Positions 21,780-33,050 are shown, counted from the stretch's first letter. The stretch: 64,000 nt of DNA from Bostrychus sinensis (GCA_020698575.1 CM036251.1:9836288-9900287); one strand, 5' to 3'. The notes: generated from the letters alone by a model not told the origin. Translations and numbers: made by a program.

Positions 21780-22089
21780 AATGTAAAGTGCTTTATTTGT
21801 CATTATACATACAAGGTGTACAACAAAATTGCAGCTCAGATGGAGGATTAGTCCTGAGCCGCTTTGACTGTGTGCGCCCCCACTATGGGCCAACCAGACC
21901 CACATTTTGTTTTTTTTTTCTTTTTTCTTTTTTTTTGTGGTAGGGGAAATCGGAGGACCCAGAAGCAATCTACGCAAACACTGGGAGAACATGCAAACTC
22001 CACAGAGAAAGGCTCCATCCGGTCCAGGAATCAAACCCAGGACATTCTTGAGAGGCGAAAGTGCTAACTGCTGAGCCACCGTGCTGCCC
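21780..22089 (-). mobile_element. tRNA-headed SINE, minus strand, with pol III boxes
   Basis: On the minus strand the head starts GGGCAGCACGGTGGCTCAGC. The A-box region is TGGCTCAGCAG (22068-22078) and the B box GGTTTGATTCC (22027-22037). It continues GGAGTTTGCATGTTCTCC as in family S. After a T-rich insertion near 21905-21940, the region to 21780 contains an AATGACAAATAAAGCACTTT tail, probably from a different retroposon end. Confidence 0.7.
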
Positions 22090-22479
22090 TTTTTTATTTT
22101 ATTTTTTTAAGTAAAGTGCTTTATTACTTTTATTTTTTTTTAAATGTTAGAAATCCTAAACAGCAGTAACTGACAAAGCTACAAGAGTAATGTTATGTTG
22201 TTCTAGCCACTAGGTCTAACAGTAAATTGTTTGAGTAAGCTTGGGTTACACAACTGTATCCTCGCAGTTCATAACATGAATAAATAATGTTATTGTTACT
22301 TTCAATTTTGCTTTGATTAAATCTCTTTCAGCAGAACATAGACATTCAATGCCCTTTTAATGTATTTGAACATTATAATTATAAGCCCCATACAAAAAGA
22401 AAAAGAAAAGAAAGAAATAGAAAACTGTAATATGCAAATAAACAGAATGCAATGATTTGCAATTTCTTTCACAAATAAA
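22090..22479. other. Non-coding AT-rich stretch
   Basis: T-rich after the SINE head, then featureless AT-rich sequence with no gene. Confidence 0.35.
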
Positions 22480-22730
22480 TGTTAAATGCTCACATTTATT
22501 TAGCACTTTTTTTTTTTTACCTCCATGGGTACTCAAAGCACTTAACATCAAGAAACCATTCACCCATTCACACTCACACATTCATACACCAGTGAACACA
22601 GACACTGAAGGCAAGGTGGGTTAAGTGTCTTGCTCAAGGACACAATCACAGTATGCAACAGTGGGAGCGGGGATCAAACCGTGTAGTGGTGAGTTAGTGG
22701 GCAAGCGTCTGTACCGACTGAGCTACTGCT
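22480..22730 (-). mobile_element. Near full-length tRNA-derived SINE, minus strand
   Basis: Reading down from about 22730: A-box-like TAGCTCAGTCGG, B-box-like CGGTTTGATCCCC, GTGTCCTTGAGCAAGACACT, a GTGTGAATGGGTGAATGG body, and the 3' part TTAAGTGCTTTGAGTACC with GTGCTAAATAAATG near 22495. This is the V-SINE-like architecture and the best-preserved member of that family here. The A-tract at 22508-22518 lies within the 3' region. Confidence 0.75.
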
Positions 22731-22745
22731 ATAATCTATTATGGA

Positions 22746-22882
22746 CAATAAACCTTTAACAATATAGCAGGTATAGTGCGTGTCTTGCCCAAGGACACAA
22801 CAACAGTATAAAGGGGGGAGAGTGGGATTCAAACCAACAACTTTCCAGTTATAGGAAACCATCTGAGCCACTGTTTTCTATT
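22746..22882 (-). mobile_element. Second tRNA-derived SINE head, minus strand, in tandem
   Basis: A-box-like TGGCTCAGATGG and B-box-like GGTTTGAATCCC are followed by GTGTCCTTGGGCAAGACACG. It stops about 135 bp in, next to the preceding SINE in the same orientation. Either a truncated insertion beside it or part of a SINE dimer. Confidence 0.65.
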
Positions 22883-24145
22883 AGTGTTGGATGTATTGGA
22901 TGCTCAAAACTGCACTCATTAATCTGAACTGGGTATCACTGCATGGATCAAGGCACACTTCCAAAACCACTGCATTCTGTTTTCACTGACATTTTACACT
23001 GTGTTAAAGTGCAATAGGTGTTGTAAATATCTAGTCTTTTTCTCAGTTACAGAAATTGGGAACTTTCTTTAAAACAATTGAACTTCCAGTGGTAAAACTC
23101 TAACAAGCCCGAGTCCCTCCAGCCGCGACTGTGTAATGACCAATAAACCCAAATGGCCAGAACCAGCCACCCACCAACTCTCTCTCTCCTCCGTCTGAGA
23201 AACTCCTCCGATACCAATATAAAGAACTTTGAGAGAACTTTTTCTTGATTAAGGTCTTTGCTGCGTATCTCAGATTTTATGCACAAAGATGAGAAAAGCG
23301 CTGTGCAGAAGGTCAGCAGCATTTTTCACAGAATTAGCCCCTGTTCTCTGGTAGATTGCCGCACTTACTAAATTGAAGATCTGCATAAATGAGCTCCCGC
23401 AGCACCAACATGTACCAGCGAGGGAAAAATGCTTTGTGGATTAGCATTTGAGCTATGTTAGTGTAGGCAAACGTGGGATGGGTATCAAAGGATTCACAAT
23501 TTGACGTTTTCATCAGCACAAAATCTATACTCAAGTAAAAGAAATGATATAAAGAAAACAAAAAGATCCATCATTTGGTTTTAAAAATATAAAAAGCCTT
23601 TATTTTATGAGGGCTGGAGTCATTAAAACAGACCAATGCGTGTTGACTTGTGCCTTCTTCAGGGTGTGAACACAAAGAAAGGAAAACACTGACTTCACTG
23701 ACTTAATTTAAATACGTCTGAATCTGCTGCTACTACACTCCTACTTACACTACTACTGCTTCATTACTACTAGGTTCGAACCCATGACTTTCTGAGCTTT
23801 CTGAGATTGTGAGCTTTGTCATCAAGGTGAAAAAACAAAACAACAAAAGAAAAACTTCAACTAATTTTGTTTTATGAAGGTAACATGTTCCTTAAAATGT
23901 GCTCAAGTAAATGTATGTTTTATCAAATGCACTTTAAAGTACTTTTAAGTAGAGAATTAAGCACAATTGCAAAGTTGTTAACAAACACATTATCATTTAC
24001 CACATTTCCAGCAAGAGGTACAGAACAGTGCCAAATAAACACCACAGATACTGTACCAGAAGCAACAAGTGAAAAAAAAGTCAAAATTATGGCGACATAC
24101 ACAGTAGTTTAGTGTGAGAGCAGCAGACAACCAATGTTAAACGGA
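22883..24145. other. Non-coding stretch; short CTA-type repeat at 23728-23772
   Basis: No gene. Positions 23090-23560 are complex, moderately GC-rich sequence with two 75-91 codon minus-strand frames lacking domains. Positions 23728-23772 are an imperfect CTA microsatellite. Confidence 0.3.
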
Positions 24146-24500
24146 CTAAATTAGGCAAAACTGACTTTTCTGAGCTTTCTCCCATGTCATAATGTTGTCC
24201 CTCATCAACAACATCCCTTGAGTTATGTTTTGCTTCATTCACGCCGGTTTAAGAAATGATCTTTTTCCTCCTTATTCTCTGGCACGTCTGCTCTCATTTC
24301 TTAAGAAAGTGAAGTGCTCTTTTTCATTGATCCTATGTCCAAAAACTGCAAAACTCTACACTCTCCCGCACTCTGCTGCCCTCTGCTGGTCTCTTCAACT
24401 GTTTCTGTATGGCACCAGTAGAGCACTAGAGCATGAAAAACATTTTCTTTTAGACAGATAATGTTTTTAAAGGTTGTAAAATGTGCAATTGTGCTTTCCA
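24146..24500. mobile_element. MITE-like element related to 33051 and 63088
   Basis: It shares GGCAAAACTGACTTTTCTGA at the left with the 33051 copy, and GAAAGTGAAGTGCTTTTT, CTCTGCTGCCCTCTGCTGGT and ATGTTTTTAAAGGTTGTAAA with the 33051 and/or 63088 copies. No coding sequence; termini are eroded. Confidence 0.55.
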
Positions 24501-25065
24501 GGTAGAGTAACTGGACTTCTCAAAACCGGGATACAGGCTTATTGCACTCATTTCATTACATGACAGCCCGTATTACACGGTACTTCCTCTCTGATGGTGT
24601 TGGGACGAGTTCCTTGTCTGCCAGATTCATTTGGACTGCTCCGGGCTCGGCTTTGTGAGAGCTGTCTGTCAAACTTCCAGAAACCAATTTAATTTACTCC
24701 GAAGTTGGACCTGAGTGAAAAATGCTTTATTACTCTGAATTGAAAGGGAAGTCATTGCCCCGAAGCTACACGAGAATGAGAAATGGACAAGAATATAGTC
24801 AGGCAAAGGGCCATGCACTTACGCCCTTAAGTGACAACCTGACGAGAAGATTGCTCAGGAAAATTAATTAGCCCATCGCAGGTTTTTGGGGGGTTTATGT
24901 TTCATCAGCTCAGCTTTGTAGATTATCAGAGATAATGGTTGATTCACAAGGTTTTTGTATAGTTGTAACAATGTGTAACAACAAAAAACTTGGCAAACGA
25001 CAGGCGTAACATTACTTATGTGTATATGCGTAAAGTGAATAACAGATCATCTCTTTACCATTAAT
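24501..25065. other. Complex single-copy block, possible conserved non-coding element
   Basis: Positions 24600-24890 are non-repetitive, with CCAATTTAATTTACTCC, TGCTTTATTACTCTGAATTG and GAAAATTAATTAGCCC. It contains no open frame of note and no repeat match elsewhere in the window. Homeodomain-type ATTAATTAG near 24862 fits enhancer DNA, but this is inference. Confidence 0.3.
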
Positions 25066-25262
25066 TCAATTCAATTTAATTTAAATAGCCCAATATCACT
25101 ACAGCAGACGTTTCAAAGGGTTTTACAAACAATGAGTCACACAATCAGACAAAAACAAATAACTACTCTAAACTACACACACATGACATCCCTTGTTCTA
25201 AGACCTTTCTTCTCGGTAAGGAAAAACTCCTAAAAAAAAACAAAACAAAAAGAAGAAACCCA
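25066..25262 (-). mobile_element. LINE 3'-end repeat, copy 2
   Basis: Reverse complement of the 9290 and 40441 copies. It begins AATTCAATTCAATTTAATTT, passes ATAGCCCAATATCAC and GTAAGGAAAAACTCCT, and stops at the A-rich stretch near 25245. Confidence 0.7.
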
Positions 25263-25271
25263 TTAGCGGTT

Positions 25272-25373
25272 AGTGCAGCTCTTGTGGGGTGTTCCCAGTC
25301 TGCAGTGGTCAGTATTTATCAAAACTGATCCAAGGAAGGAACAGTCGTGAACTGGCAACAAGTGATGCACTTT
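25272..25373 (+). pseudogene. Tc1 transposase fragment (family T2)
   Basis: It contains CAGCTCTTGTGGGGTGTTCC, CAGTCTGCAGTGGTCAGTAT and TCCAAGGAAGGAACAGTCGT. These correspond to the N-terminal DNA-binding region of the transposase seen at 53498-53778, translating in part as ALVGCSQSAVVSIYQ. Only about 100 bp remain; no termini. Confidence 0.65.
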
Positions 25374-25715
25374 TGAGTTGGAGATAATGTTTTATCTTCT
25401 CTTTAAATGACTATAAATAATTCAGTTTTTAGTGTTCTGCATATTATAAGCATGAACATATCTAAATTGGGCAACAGCATGTACAAATCCTGTCCTTTGA
25501 TGCTGATAGGGCAGTTTAGAGGCGGTTAATACATTTTCCCCTAATGCTGTTATCTTGTTGCATTTGGGACATTGAATTACACAAAGCTGGCTATTGCCTC
25601 CATAAAACTTTTGAAAATCGCTTTGAGACTTTTCTCATTTGAGAGTGTATTATTGTGTAAAATGTGAAGACTGCATCCTCAGCATTGTTCCTCAGAAACC
25701 TATCAAATAAAATGT

Positions 25716-25719
<4 letters not shown>
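25374..25719. other. Non-coding stretch, nothing assignable
   Basis: Unique-looking AT-rich sequence with no gene. Confidence 0.35.

Positions 25720-25765
<46 letters not shown>
25720..25765 (+). repeat. (AC)23 dinucleotide microsatellite
   Basis: An uninterrupted AC/CA run of about 46 bp. It is the only pure dinucleotide array of this length in the window. Confidence 0.95.
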
Positions 25766-25767
<2 letters not shown>

Positions 25768-25887
25768 TTTTTCATTGCTTCTTCAGAAAACACCAATTCT
25801 TTTTTTTTCACATACAGTATATTGGAGAATGGAAAGTAACTCAACGTATATAACTCACTTATAATGGTGCTAATGGGATGGAGAAGA

Positions 25888-26045
25888 GGGAGATGTTTCT
25901 GCTGCTGAGGTGGTGATGGAGGAGAGAGAGAGAGATGTTTCTGCTGCTGAGGTGGTGATGGAGGAGAATGAGATGTCCTGCTGCTGAGGTGGTGATGGAG
26001 AAAAGTCAGATGGTCCTGGTGCTGAGGTGGTGATGGGGCAGATGA
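25888..26045 (+). repeat. Minisatellite, four units of 37-42 bp
   Basis: Units start at 25891, 25933, 25971 and 26008. Each contains GATGTTTCTGCTGCTGAGG or a near variant followed by TGGTGATGG. On the minus strand a 142-codon frame runs through it and through the (AC)n tract, giving a repetitive PPSPPQQQKH-like peptide. No start context or domain supports a gene. Confidence 0.8.
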
Positions 26046-26282
26046 GGGTTTCAGATCATATCTAAAGAACAGATGACTGGCAGGAGACCCTGAGCTTTTT
26101 AAATTTAGACAGCTGAGCAATTATTGGCCAAGTAGTTAAGGAAATAGAAGGAGATTGGCTGAGAGAGAGTCAGCTGACAGGAAGTACAGTGGCAGTACAT
26201 GAGATAGAGGAGTCTTACTGGTTGAATTTCCACTTCATTCTGCGAGCGTGGACCAAAAAAGGCTGGTTTGAAATCATCTTAA
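26046..26282. other. Non-coding stretch before a possible TTAA-flanked element
   Basis: No gene or repeat recognised. Confidence 0.35.
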
Positions 26283-27178
26283 CGCCTAATTCACACTCAA
26301 TCTGTTGTGTGTCTGTTACTTGTCCTGTGCAACCTCCGCAACAAATAGACGCCAGTCAAGTCAATGCATGAGATCATACCAGCTACGCTGAAGTGTGTCC
26401 GTATCCAGTGCGCCGACAGACATACGTATATTGAGGTAAATTTTGTTAGATGCTGGAGCCGTCATGCATAAAGTTGAACAGAACAGGAAGTCAGACACAG
26501 GACCAGTGAAGAGGATCCGGTATATTTCCAAATAGTGCTTGTACAGCATCTCGCTCACATAACAATGTCAACAAAACATCTTAACTGTGAGTCTGGACAA
26601 CAGGGTTTTTGCTGGGTCTAAAAAAGTCTAAAAAATTCTTAATCTGAATTTAAGGCCTTAAAAAGTCTTAAATTTGCCAAGATGCAGAGTACTAGGTCTT
26701 AAATATGTCACGTACGTTTGACCTAACTACCTGCAGTCACAGCTTATTTTGAAATGCCCATTTAAATTCTGAAAGGCGCATTACTGTCGCCAATATGAGA
26801 GCTCAGATTTTTTCTTACCAAGAACAAAATGCTTTGCAGCTCTCTCTGCCAGTCAGTAGTCACAATTAAATGACATGACACATACAATAGGTCTTAATTT
26901 TCTTCAACAATGGTCTTAAAAAGGTAAAAAAAAAGTGTACTAAATTGAATTTGTTGAACCATAAAGAAACCTTGGACAACCATTAAATATGGGTAAAAAG
27001 ACAACATTTATATACATTTATTTACCCATGGTAGAAGCACAAAAGTCACAAAAATAATATTCAAATGAACGCGAGATCGTGGTCAAAGGCAAATGTGACT
27101 TTTGTTTACATGGGAGTTTGTCAGATTACCTGTACCAGAGACGTACTGCCCACGCAACACATTACATGTGAATCTGGC
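26283..27178. mobile_element. Possible TTAA-flanked element with weak inverted ends
   Basis: TTAA occurs at 26279-26282 and 27179-27182. The bases just inside are CGCCTAATTCACAC on the left and, inverted, GCCAGATTCACATG on the right, matching around ATTCACA. The spacing is about 0.9 kb. This may be a decayed TTAA-class transposon, but the match is short and could be chance. Confidence 0.35.
26593..26990. mobile_element. hAT-like fragment (CAGGGTTTTTGCTGG start)
   Basis: It starts CAGGGTTTTTGCTGGGTC and then repeats AAAAGTCTTAAAT-type motifs (26625-26710), with further GTCTTAA motifs near 26890-26925. This resembles fish non-autonomous hAT elements beginning CAGGGTTCCCGC, as at 38029. The right terminus is not resolved. 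Confidence 0.45.
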
Positions 27179-27182
27179 TTAA

Positions 27183-27981
27183 GTCAAGGCTTTTCTGCTT
27201 TATAAAAAAAATCTGCTTTCTCCAGGGACCATCTCCAGTTTTGTTCTAGTTATGTACATCACGGTAGACCGGATCAACAGCGGCCCAAGGGATGCAAAGC
27301 GTGACACTTCGAGTCTTACCTAAGCTCGAGATAAAACTCCCCCAGTGACTTTACTCTTAATAACCTCCATGCAAATCATGTCATTAATGTTCTTGGCTTC
27401 AGATTGCATCAAAGCCTCAGTCATTTTAGGTGAAGTGTAATTGGCTGAGAAAGGGGACAAAAAAGGAGCGTCACTGTTGCATGTCCTATCATCATTTATC
27501 AAACAGCCCCATGGTCATACATATTCATGCCGTCAGATGAGGTTTGTGCATTGTAAATACTCAATTATGTTCTGAGAAGATGGAAATGGGCGTCAAAGCA
27601 AAGGAGTGTAAAGGCAAAGCAAAAGGAGGATATACTCTGTAAGAGACACTGTATTTGAACTCAGCCATTACTACAGTTTATGTTTGGACTTCAGTGTAAC
27701 ACGTTTTATAATGGCTCCTTTGGTATTTGCAAACCGGAGATGAAGAGATAAATGTAGAATAAGTTTCTTCTTGCTTCAAGGCTAAATGAGTATGAGTAAG
27801 TTTTTCAAAGAAAGGAAATGCACTGGGGAATGTTTTCAATCAATATTATCTCAAGCTTAAATTTGGTACACATAAAAACTAAAAAAATATGTGTTTTGCT
27901 CTTTAGAAACATTTGTAATGCCTGTTGCTAGTCCGCATACTAATTTTGAGGTTGATGATGTTAAAATACTGCAAGTCAATG
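27183..27981. other. Non-coding stretch, no gene seen
   Basis: Positions 27320-27700 are complex and not repeat-like. The 60-codon minus-strand frame at 27320-27502 has no domain. Confidence 0.3.
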
Positions 27982-27989
27982 CTCTACAT

Positions 27990-28761
27990 CAGGGCTATTC
28001 AACTTCATTTGCCGAGGTGGGAGAATTAGAAAATTACAAGATTTGTGAGGGCCAGATGGACAATCGACACATTACTCGCTCACCGTTACTATTATTAATA
28101 ATACTAATGTACACTACACATAGTAAATAAACTACTCACACACATGTTCATTTTCTTTCCCTTTAAATAATCACATAATTTTGAACACAAATGCACTATG
28201 AATCTGCCACAAATGCAAGAATGCAAGTGCAAAAACTGACACACTTAGGCCTATGTCAAAAATAAATAAATAATAATAAAATAAATAAATAAAACATCAT
28301 GCACCAAGCATCATTTGTGGCTATATTAACATTCAAAATATATCCAAAAATATACCCAGTTTTTACTCAAAAACAGTGAACACATTACTAAAGCTAGATG
28401 AGTATTTCAACAAACAGCTTATCTTTTTGCACATAGGCTCCAGAAATCCAACTTACACTGAACACACTCAGCACTTGGCTTTGGCTTTATCATGAACGTG
28501 AGCTTTAAAAAATGTGTCTCATCGGTTAACAAGCAGACAAAATAATAGAAGTCGCTCCAGGGCGTGTCAGGAGAGACGTGGTTGTTCTATTAGTAAATTG
28601 TTAGTGAGTTAGCAACAGAGCGGAACTTCCCTGTGCATTGAATGAAGTAGGAGTCGGTGCGCTACTCTCTGTCCCCCGCTGCAGTTCATCACTCACCCTC
28701 GGATACAATAGGATTTCAGTAGGGCCAGTTTTGTCCCCAGCCCATGAGTAGAATAGGCCTG
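27990..28761. mobile_element. hAT-type element with perfect 8-bp TSD (family H2)
   Basis: The left end CAGGGCTATTCAACTTCATT is mirrored by a right end whose complement is CAGGCCTATTCTACTCATGG. The 8-bp direct repeat CTCTACAT lies immediately outside (27982-27989 and 28762-28769). The interior shares AAATTACAAGATTTGT, ATTATTAATAAT and GAACACAAATGCACTA-like segments with the copy at 30183. No transposase frame is present. Confidence 0.9.
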
Positions 28762-28825
28762 CTCTACATAAGAAAAGGCTGCAATTCAGTTCTAACATAT
28801 AGCAAACTTTTACAGTCTTTACTTT

Positions 28826-29006
28826 CTTTTCCCTTCAGAGGGCGCCACAGTAAACCATTGGCTGTGTAATGCTCAGTGATTCGCGTATTAATTTGGCGCA
28901 GGTTTTTACATCGGCTGCCCTTCCTAACACAGCCGCCTCTATTTATCCAGCCTTGGGACAGGCACAGAAAGTACACTGGCTTGTGACTCCTTGTGGCTGG
29001 ATTAAC
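28826..29006 (+). repeat. Interspersed repeat A, best-preserved copy
   Basis: In order: GAGGGCGCCACAGTAAACC, AGTGATTCGCGTATTAATTT, GGCGCAGGTTTTTACATCGG, CTGCCCTTCCTAACACAG, ATTTATCCAGCCTTGGGACA, GTACACTGGCTTGTGACTCC and TTGTGGCTGGATTAAC. It is about 180 bp. Other copies match parts of this order, so it serves as the reference for the family. Confidence 0.7.
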
Positions 29007-30182
29007 ATTTAAAGAGGCTGATAAAGGATCCTGCAATGTTTCTCATTTCTCTGCGTAGTCCCATATTTTAACACAGATGACACAGCCAAGTGATGAGTCA
29101 CTAGGGTTTATGGCCCCATACACCTTTAATGTACTTCCTACTCACTGAGAACACAGTAAGACAGCCCTTAGTAGAGTGGATGTGAAGTAAATATGCACAC
29201 ATTAATTTCAACAAAGCCTGAGATTACCACAATGGGAGCATTATTGTGATGCTAGTGACAGTGGCAGCAGCTGAAATCTGCATTATAAAACCACCTGAGG
29301 ATGTTTGGTAATGTATAATGTAAATATACTTAGCTTGCCGTATGTGTGCCAATATATTGCTTAAATCTGGTTGAATTGAACTATTTCTGTCCAGAGTGTC
29401 AGTCATGCAGTAATGCCAGCAGTGTTCCCCAAGGGTAAAGGCCCAAGGGTATGAAGGTTATGTTTGTGGGGTGCGCTCCATGATTTAAAATTCAAGCATT
29501 TTGTCATAGTCCTTGAGCATTTTGGTTACTTCCTTTTTCATTTTTTTTCCTTTCAGCTTTTCCTCATTACCTGCCTCCATTTCTCCTTATCCTCTGCATC
29601 CTCTTCTCTCACACCATCAAACTTTATTATAAACTTTATTATGTCCCTTTTCCCTGCATAAATCTATTCTTTGTCTTCCTCTAGGCCCCCTGCCTGCCCT
29701 CAGTTTCTTTTTGTCGATATATTCACTCTCCCTCCTCTGTACCTGTCCAAACCATCTCAGTCTGGCGTCTCTGACTTTATCTCCAAAACCTGAACTGTTC
29801 CTCTGAGGTACTTGTTTCTAATCCTATCCATCCTTGTCACTTCCAAAGAGAGCCTCGACATCTCCAGCTCTGCCTCCTGTCTTTTCCTTATTCCCACTTT
29901 CTCTAAACCCACAATTTTCAAACTATTAACAATTTATAATTATTAATTTGTTATATAATTTTAAACATTCATAATTGTTAATTGGAAAATAAACGTTCTG
30001 AGGAAATAAACCTTACTTACTTGTTTTTAGGACATTTAAAACTTCTGAAATTATTGTAACACATCACATAAGCCATGCTGATAATGAGCGGAAGACGCTT
30101 TAAGGGGGTTCTTGGGATTTTGACCCTCTTGTAAAGAGTCTCTGGCCCCAAAATTTGAGAACCCCTGCTCTAAACCATAGAA
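29007..30182. other. Non-coding stretch with a possible hAT-type end near 30160
   Basis: No gene. Positions 29530-29900 are pyrimidine-rich. Positions 30141-30166 read GGCCCCAAAATTTGAGAACC then CCTG, whose complement CAGGGGTTCTCAAA is a common hAT terminus. A candidate partner near 29905 is too weak to define an element. Confidence 0.35.
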
Positions 30183-30711
30183 CAGGGCTATACAACTTAA
30201 TTTGCAGGGGGGCCAAATTAGAAAATTACTAGATTTGTAATGGCTAACCATTATTAATAATAATATGAATGTACATTACCATAGAAAATAAACTAGTTAC
30301 ACACATTTTTGTTTTTTTTCTCTTTATATTATATTTTTTAATTGTCTTTTTTAGTAACACAAATGCACTATAAAGCTGCCATAAGTGGAAAAATGCTATG
30401 TAAAAAAATTAGATGTCAATACAAATATTAAATGATTAAAGATTTAACACACTAGAATGGCTCAGAATACCCAGTTTTACAGCCTACTAAAAATCTAAAA
30501 AACAATGAACACATTCTTAAAACTAGGTGAAAGTTAAGTACTCTGACTAATAACAAGAATAAGGTCCTTTTTCTTTTAACTGTTGTAAAACATTTATCAA
30601 TGACAGTATGTGAGAAATTACAGTGACTGGATTTTGACAGTACCGGGGTCTTTGAGAGAGCTTTGATGCACCCCAGGTAGATTTTTATACAAAACAAGTT
30701 AAATAGGGCTG
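30183..30711. mobile_element. hAT-type element, second copy of family H2
   Basis: The left end CAGGGCTATACAACTTAATT mirrors the right end, complement CAGCCCTATTTAACTTG. Flanking octamers CCATAGAA (30175-30182) and CCATACAA (30712-30719) match at 7 of 8. It shares interior motifs with 27990-28761 but is about 240 bp shorter. Confidence 0.85.
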
Positions 30712-30719
30712 CCATACAA

Positions 30720-31440
30720 CATTGCTGGTCTCACCACTGTACACTTTTCCTTTAATTTAAGCTAAAACTTCCAACCGCTTCTTTCCTATTTCATGCTCTC
30801 TAAGTAATTTACTCACTATGTACCCAATCAACTTAACACAGTCCGTACTTAACCTGCAATTTGTGTGTATTAAAACAGATTACACCTTTACAAAATGGTG
30901 TTCTTGCTGAATTACAGCACTGCACATATCTCTATATATAGACAGCCCGGTGCAATCAGGCATCGCCGCCGCCAGCCACTATATTTATCTCAACTATTTA
31001 TTGCCTTCCTTCAGCTGTCTCTCTATTTTAAACGCTGCTCTCACAATACAATCCAGTCTGTTATAGCTGTGACGCTGACAGAAGAGCTGATGCAGAGGTT
31101 GTTTGCTCCGCGGTGAGGAAGAGGAGGGGAGGAAGAGGCAGTCGCAGTAGAGTAAGGCCTGGCGATATACCCTTAATGTAGTGTTTTCTTCTTTGTTTGA
31201 TATGGATTTTTCATACTGTGATATCGGCGGGTAAAGGAAAAGTCAGTACAGCTCTTATGCTTCTCCTTTTTGAATAATTTACTGTATACTAATACTAAAA
31301 CTAATATACAGTATTTTCTTTTATTTCCTACTTTTATGTCTATATTGTATTTGTATTGTAAGACAACATAAAACCCTCTTTTTACCATCAATTTGGCCAT
31401 AACTCTAATGCTTTTTTTACAGCTCAAACCAATACTAAAC
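30720..31440. other. Non-coding stretch; GCCTGGCGATATAC scrap at 31156
   Basis: Positions 30960-31130 are complex, moderately GC-rich, with a 73-codon frame but no domain. Positions 31155-31230 start AAGGCCTGGCGATATACC, resembling a known fish hAT-type terminus, with no partner found. Confidence 0.35.
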
Positions 31441-32055
31441 CATTCACCAGGTCTAAACCAGGTCTAAACCAGGACTAAAGCAGGAACAAGCAAGGTCTAA
31501 ACTAGGACTAAAGCAGGATAATACAAGGACTAAACAAGGTTTAAACCAGGACTAAACCAAGATTTAACAAGGACTAAGCAAGGTTTAAACCAGGACTGAA
31601 TCATGATCAAACCAGGACCAAGCAAGGTCTAAACCAGGACTAAACCAAGACTAAACCAAAACTATGCACAGACTAAACCAGGTCTAAATCAGGACAAAAC
31701 CAGGTCTAAAGTAGAACTAGCTTCAACTAAGCAGGAATAAACCATCTCTAAACCAGGTTTAAACCAGGAATAAATCAGGACAAACCAGGTCAAAACCAGC
31801 ACCAGGACTAAACCAGGTTCAAACCTGAACTAAACCAGCTCTAAACCTGTACTAAACCAGGTCTTAACTAGGACTAAACTAGGTCTAAACCAGCACTAAA
31901 GGAGTACTACACCAGAATTAAACATTAAACCACATCTAAACCAGGACTAAACCAAGACTACACCAGCACTATACAAGGACTAAACCAGGTCTAATCCAGA
32001 ACCAAACCAGGTCTAAATCAGGACTAGTCCCAACTAAAGCAGGACCACAACTAGG
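31441..32055 (+). repeat. Degenerate 11-bp tandem array, GGWCTAAACCA, locus 1
   Basis: About 600 bp of the motif GGACTAAACCA or GGTCTAAACCA, with point changes and indels. The cleanest part is near 31448-31480. A second array of the same motif lies at 41720-42160. No coding sense. Confidence 0.9.
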
Positions 32056-32173
32056 ATGCAACTTTCTAAATTAAACTAAATCAGAGCTAGAATCACAAAA
32101 GACTCCTTAGTACCTTCAGTAGAAGCCCGCGTACCACCAGTGCAACCCGTCCCCCACTCTGAGAACCACTAAT
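32056..32173 (+). mobile_element. hAT-type terminus following the 11-bp array, locus 1
   Basis: It carries AAGCCCGCGTACCACCAGTG and ends CTGAGAACCACT, the complement of a CAGTGGTTCTCA-type hAT end (base G of the end is lost). The same block follows the second array at 42228-42282. Confidence 0.55.
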
Positions 32174-33050
32174 ATACAGTATTTTAACTGACAGTGACTC
32201 TTCTTCATGCTCTCCATTCACACGCGCCTCTCTCCGCTGGGACCACGGAGCGAGGGTTGAGTCGCTGTCCGCTCCGGTCCCCCCTGGCGTCCTCTATAAC
32301 CCTCAGGCCAGACTGTGACACTGTAGCCCTCTCCGATGGGACGCATGTCAAGTGTGCACACAAGAATACTCCAGGTGCCGAAAAGGATGTAAGCGCCCTG
32401 AAGCATTACCCATAAGTCCACGAGGCATGAGTGCAGGTCTAGTTATATCGATATACAGTGGCCGTGTTGTTATTTCAAGCCACTTCCCGTGTTAACCTTA
32501 ACCCACTCAGGCAGTCAGTCGTATATTATCAGCACCTTTTAGTGGAAATGTTGATTCCTTATGACGTGTTCTCCATTGTAGAGTATGGGACGGGGTTAAG
32601 CACAAGCATGGGAGTATCCTGAGGGACTCCTGGCAGCTGCGTTTTGAATCAAATATGTTTAAAGATAAATAAAATACAGCTCGAGTTCAGAACCTTTTAG
32701 CAGATTATTGTATATGCACGGGGTTAGTAGTCGTCAGGGTAGCAGTGGAGTATAAGAGCGATGTCCCAGAGGATGCACAAGTTCAAATGCAAACATACAA
32801 ACTGTGCCTCTTTCAACTTAACAGCTATTTAAAAGAACGAGAGAACCATTAGGAAGATATGTGTCATTATGAAGTCTCCTCATGTAACCTGCAGCTATAC
32901 ACAACGCTGGCTGTGTGTGTGTTTCATGAATAAATGCATGTGTGAATAGGAAACATGCTAAATATGGTTTTATTTATAGAACCCAACACGAGTGACAGAA
33001 ACAAAGAACAGGAGCAGCGTTTTTTCCCCCCATTATGTTTTAAACATTAG
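32174..33050. other. Non-coding stretch; GC-rich block 32190-32430
   Basis: Positions 32190-32430 are the most GC-rich unique stretch nearby, with overlapping open frames of 67-73 codons on opposite strands and no domain. The remainder to 33050 is ordinary AT-rich sequence. Confidence 0.3.

Noticed and set aside
25692..26120. 142-codon proline/glutamine-rich minus-strand frame
   Set aside because: Generated by the (AC)n tract and the 37-42 bp minisatellite; no start context or domain.
31441..32055. Telomere- or centromere-type satellite
   Set aside because: The 11-bp unit is not TTAGGG, the array is short and degenerate, and a second copy with a transposon-like end exists.
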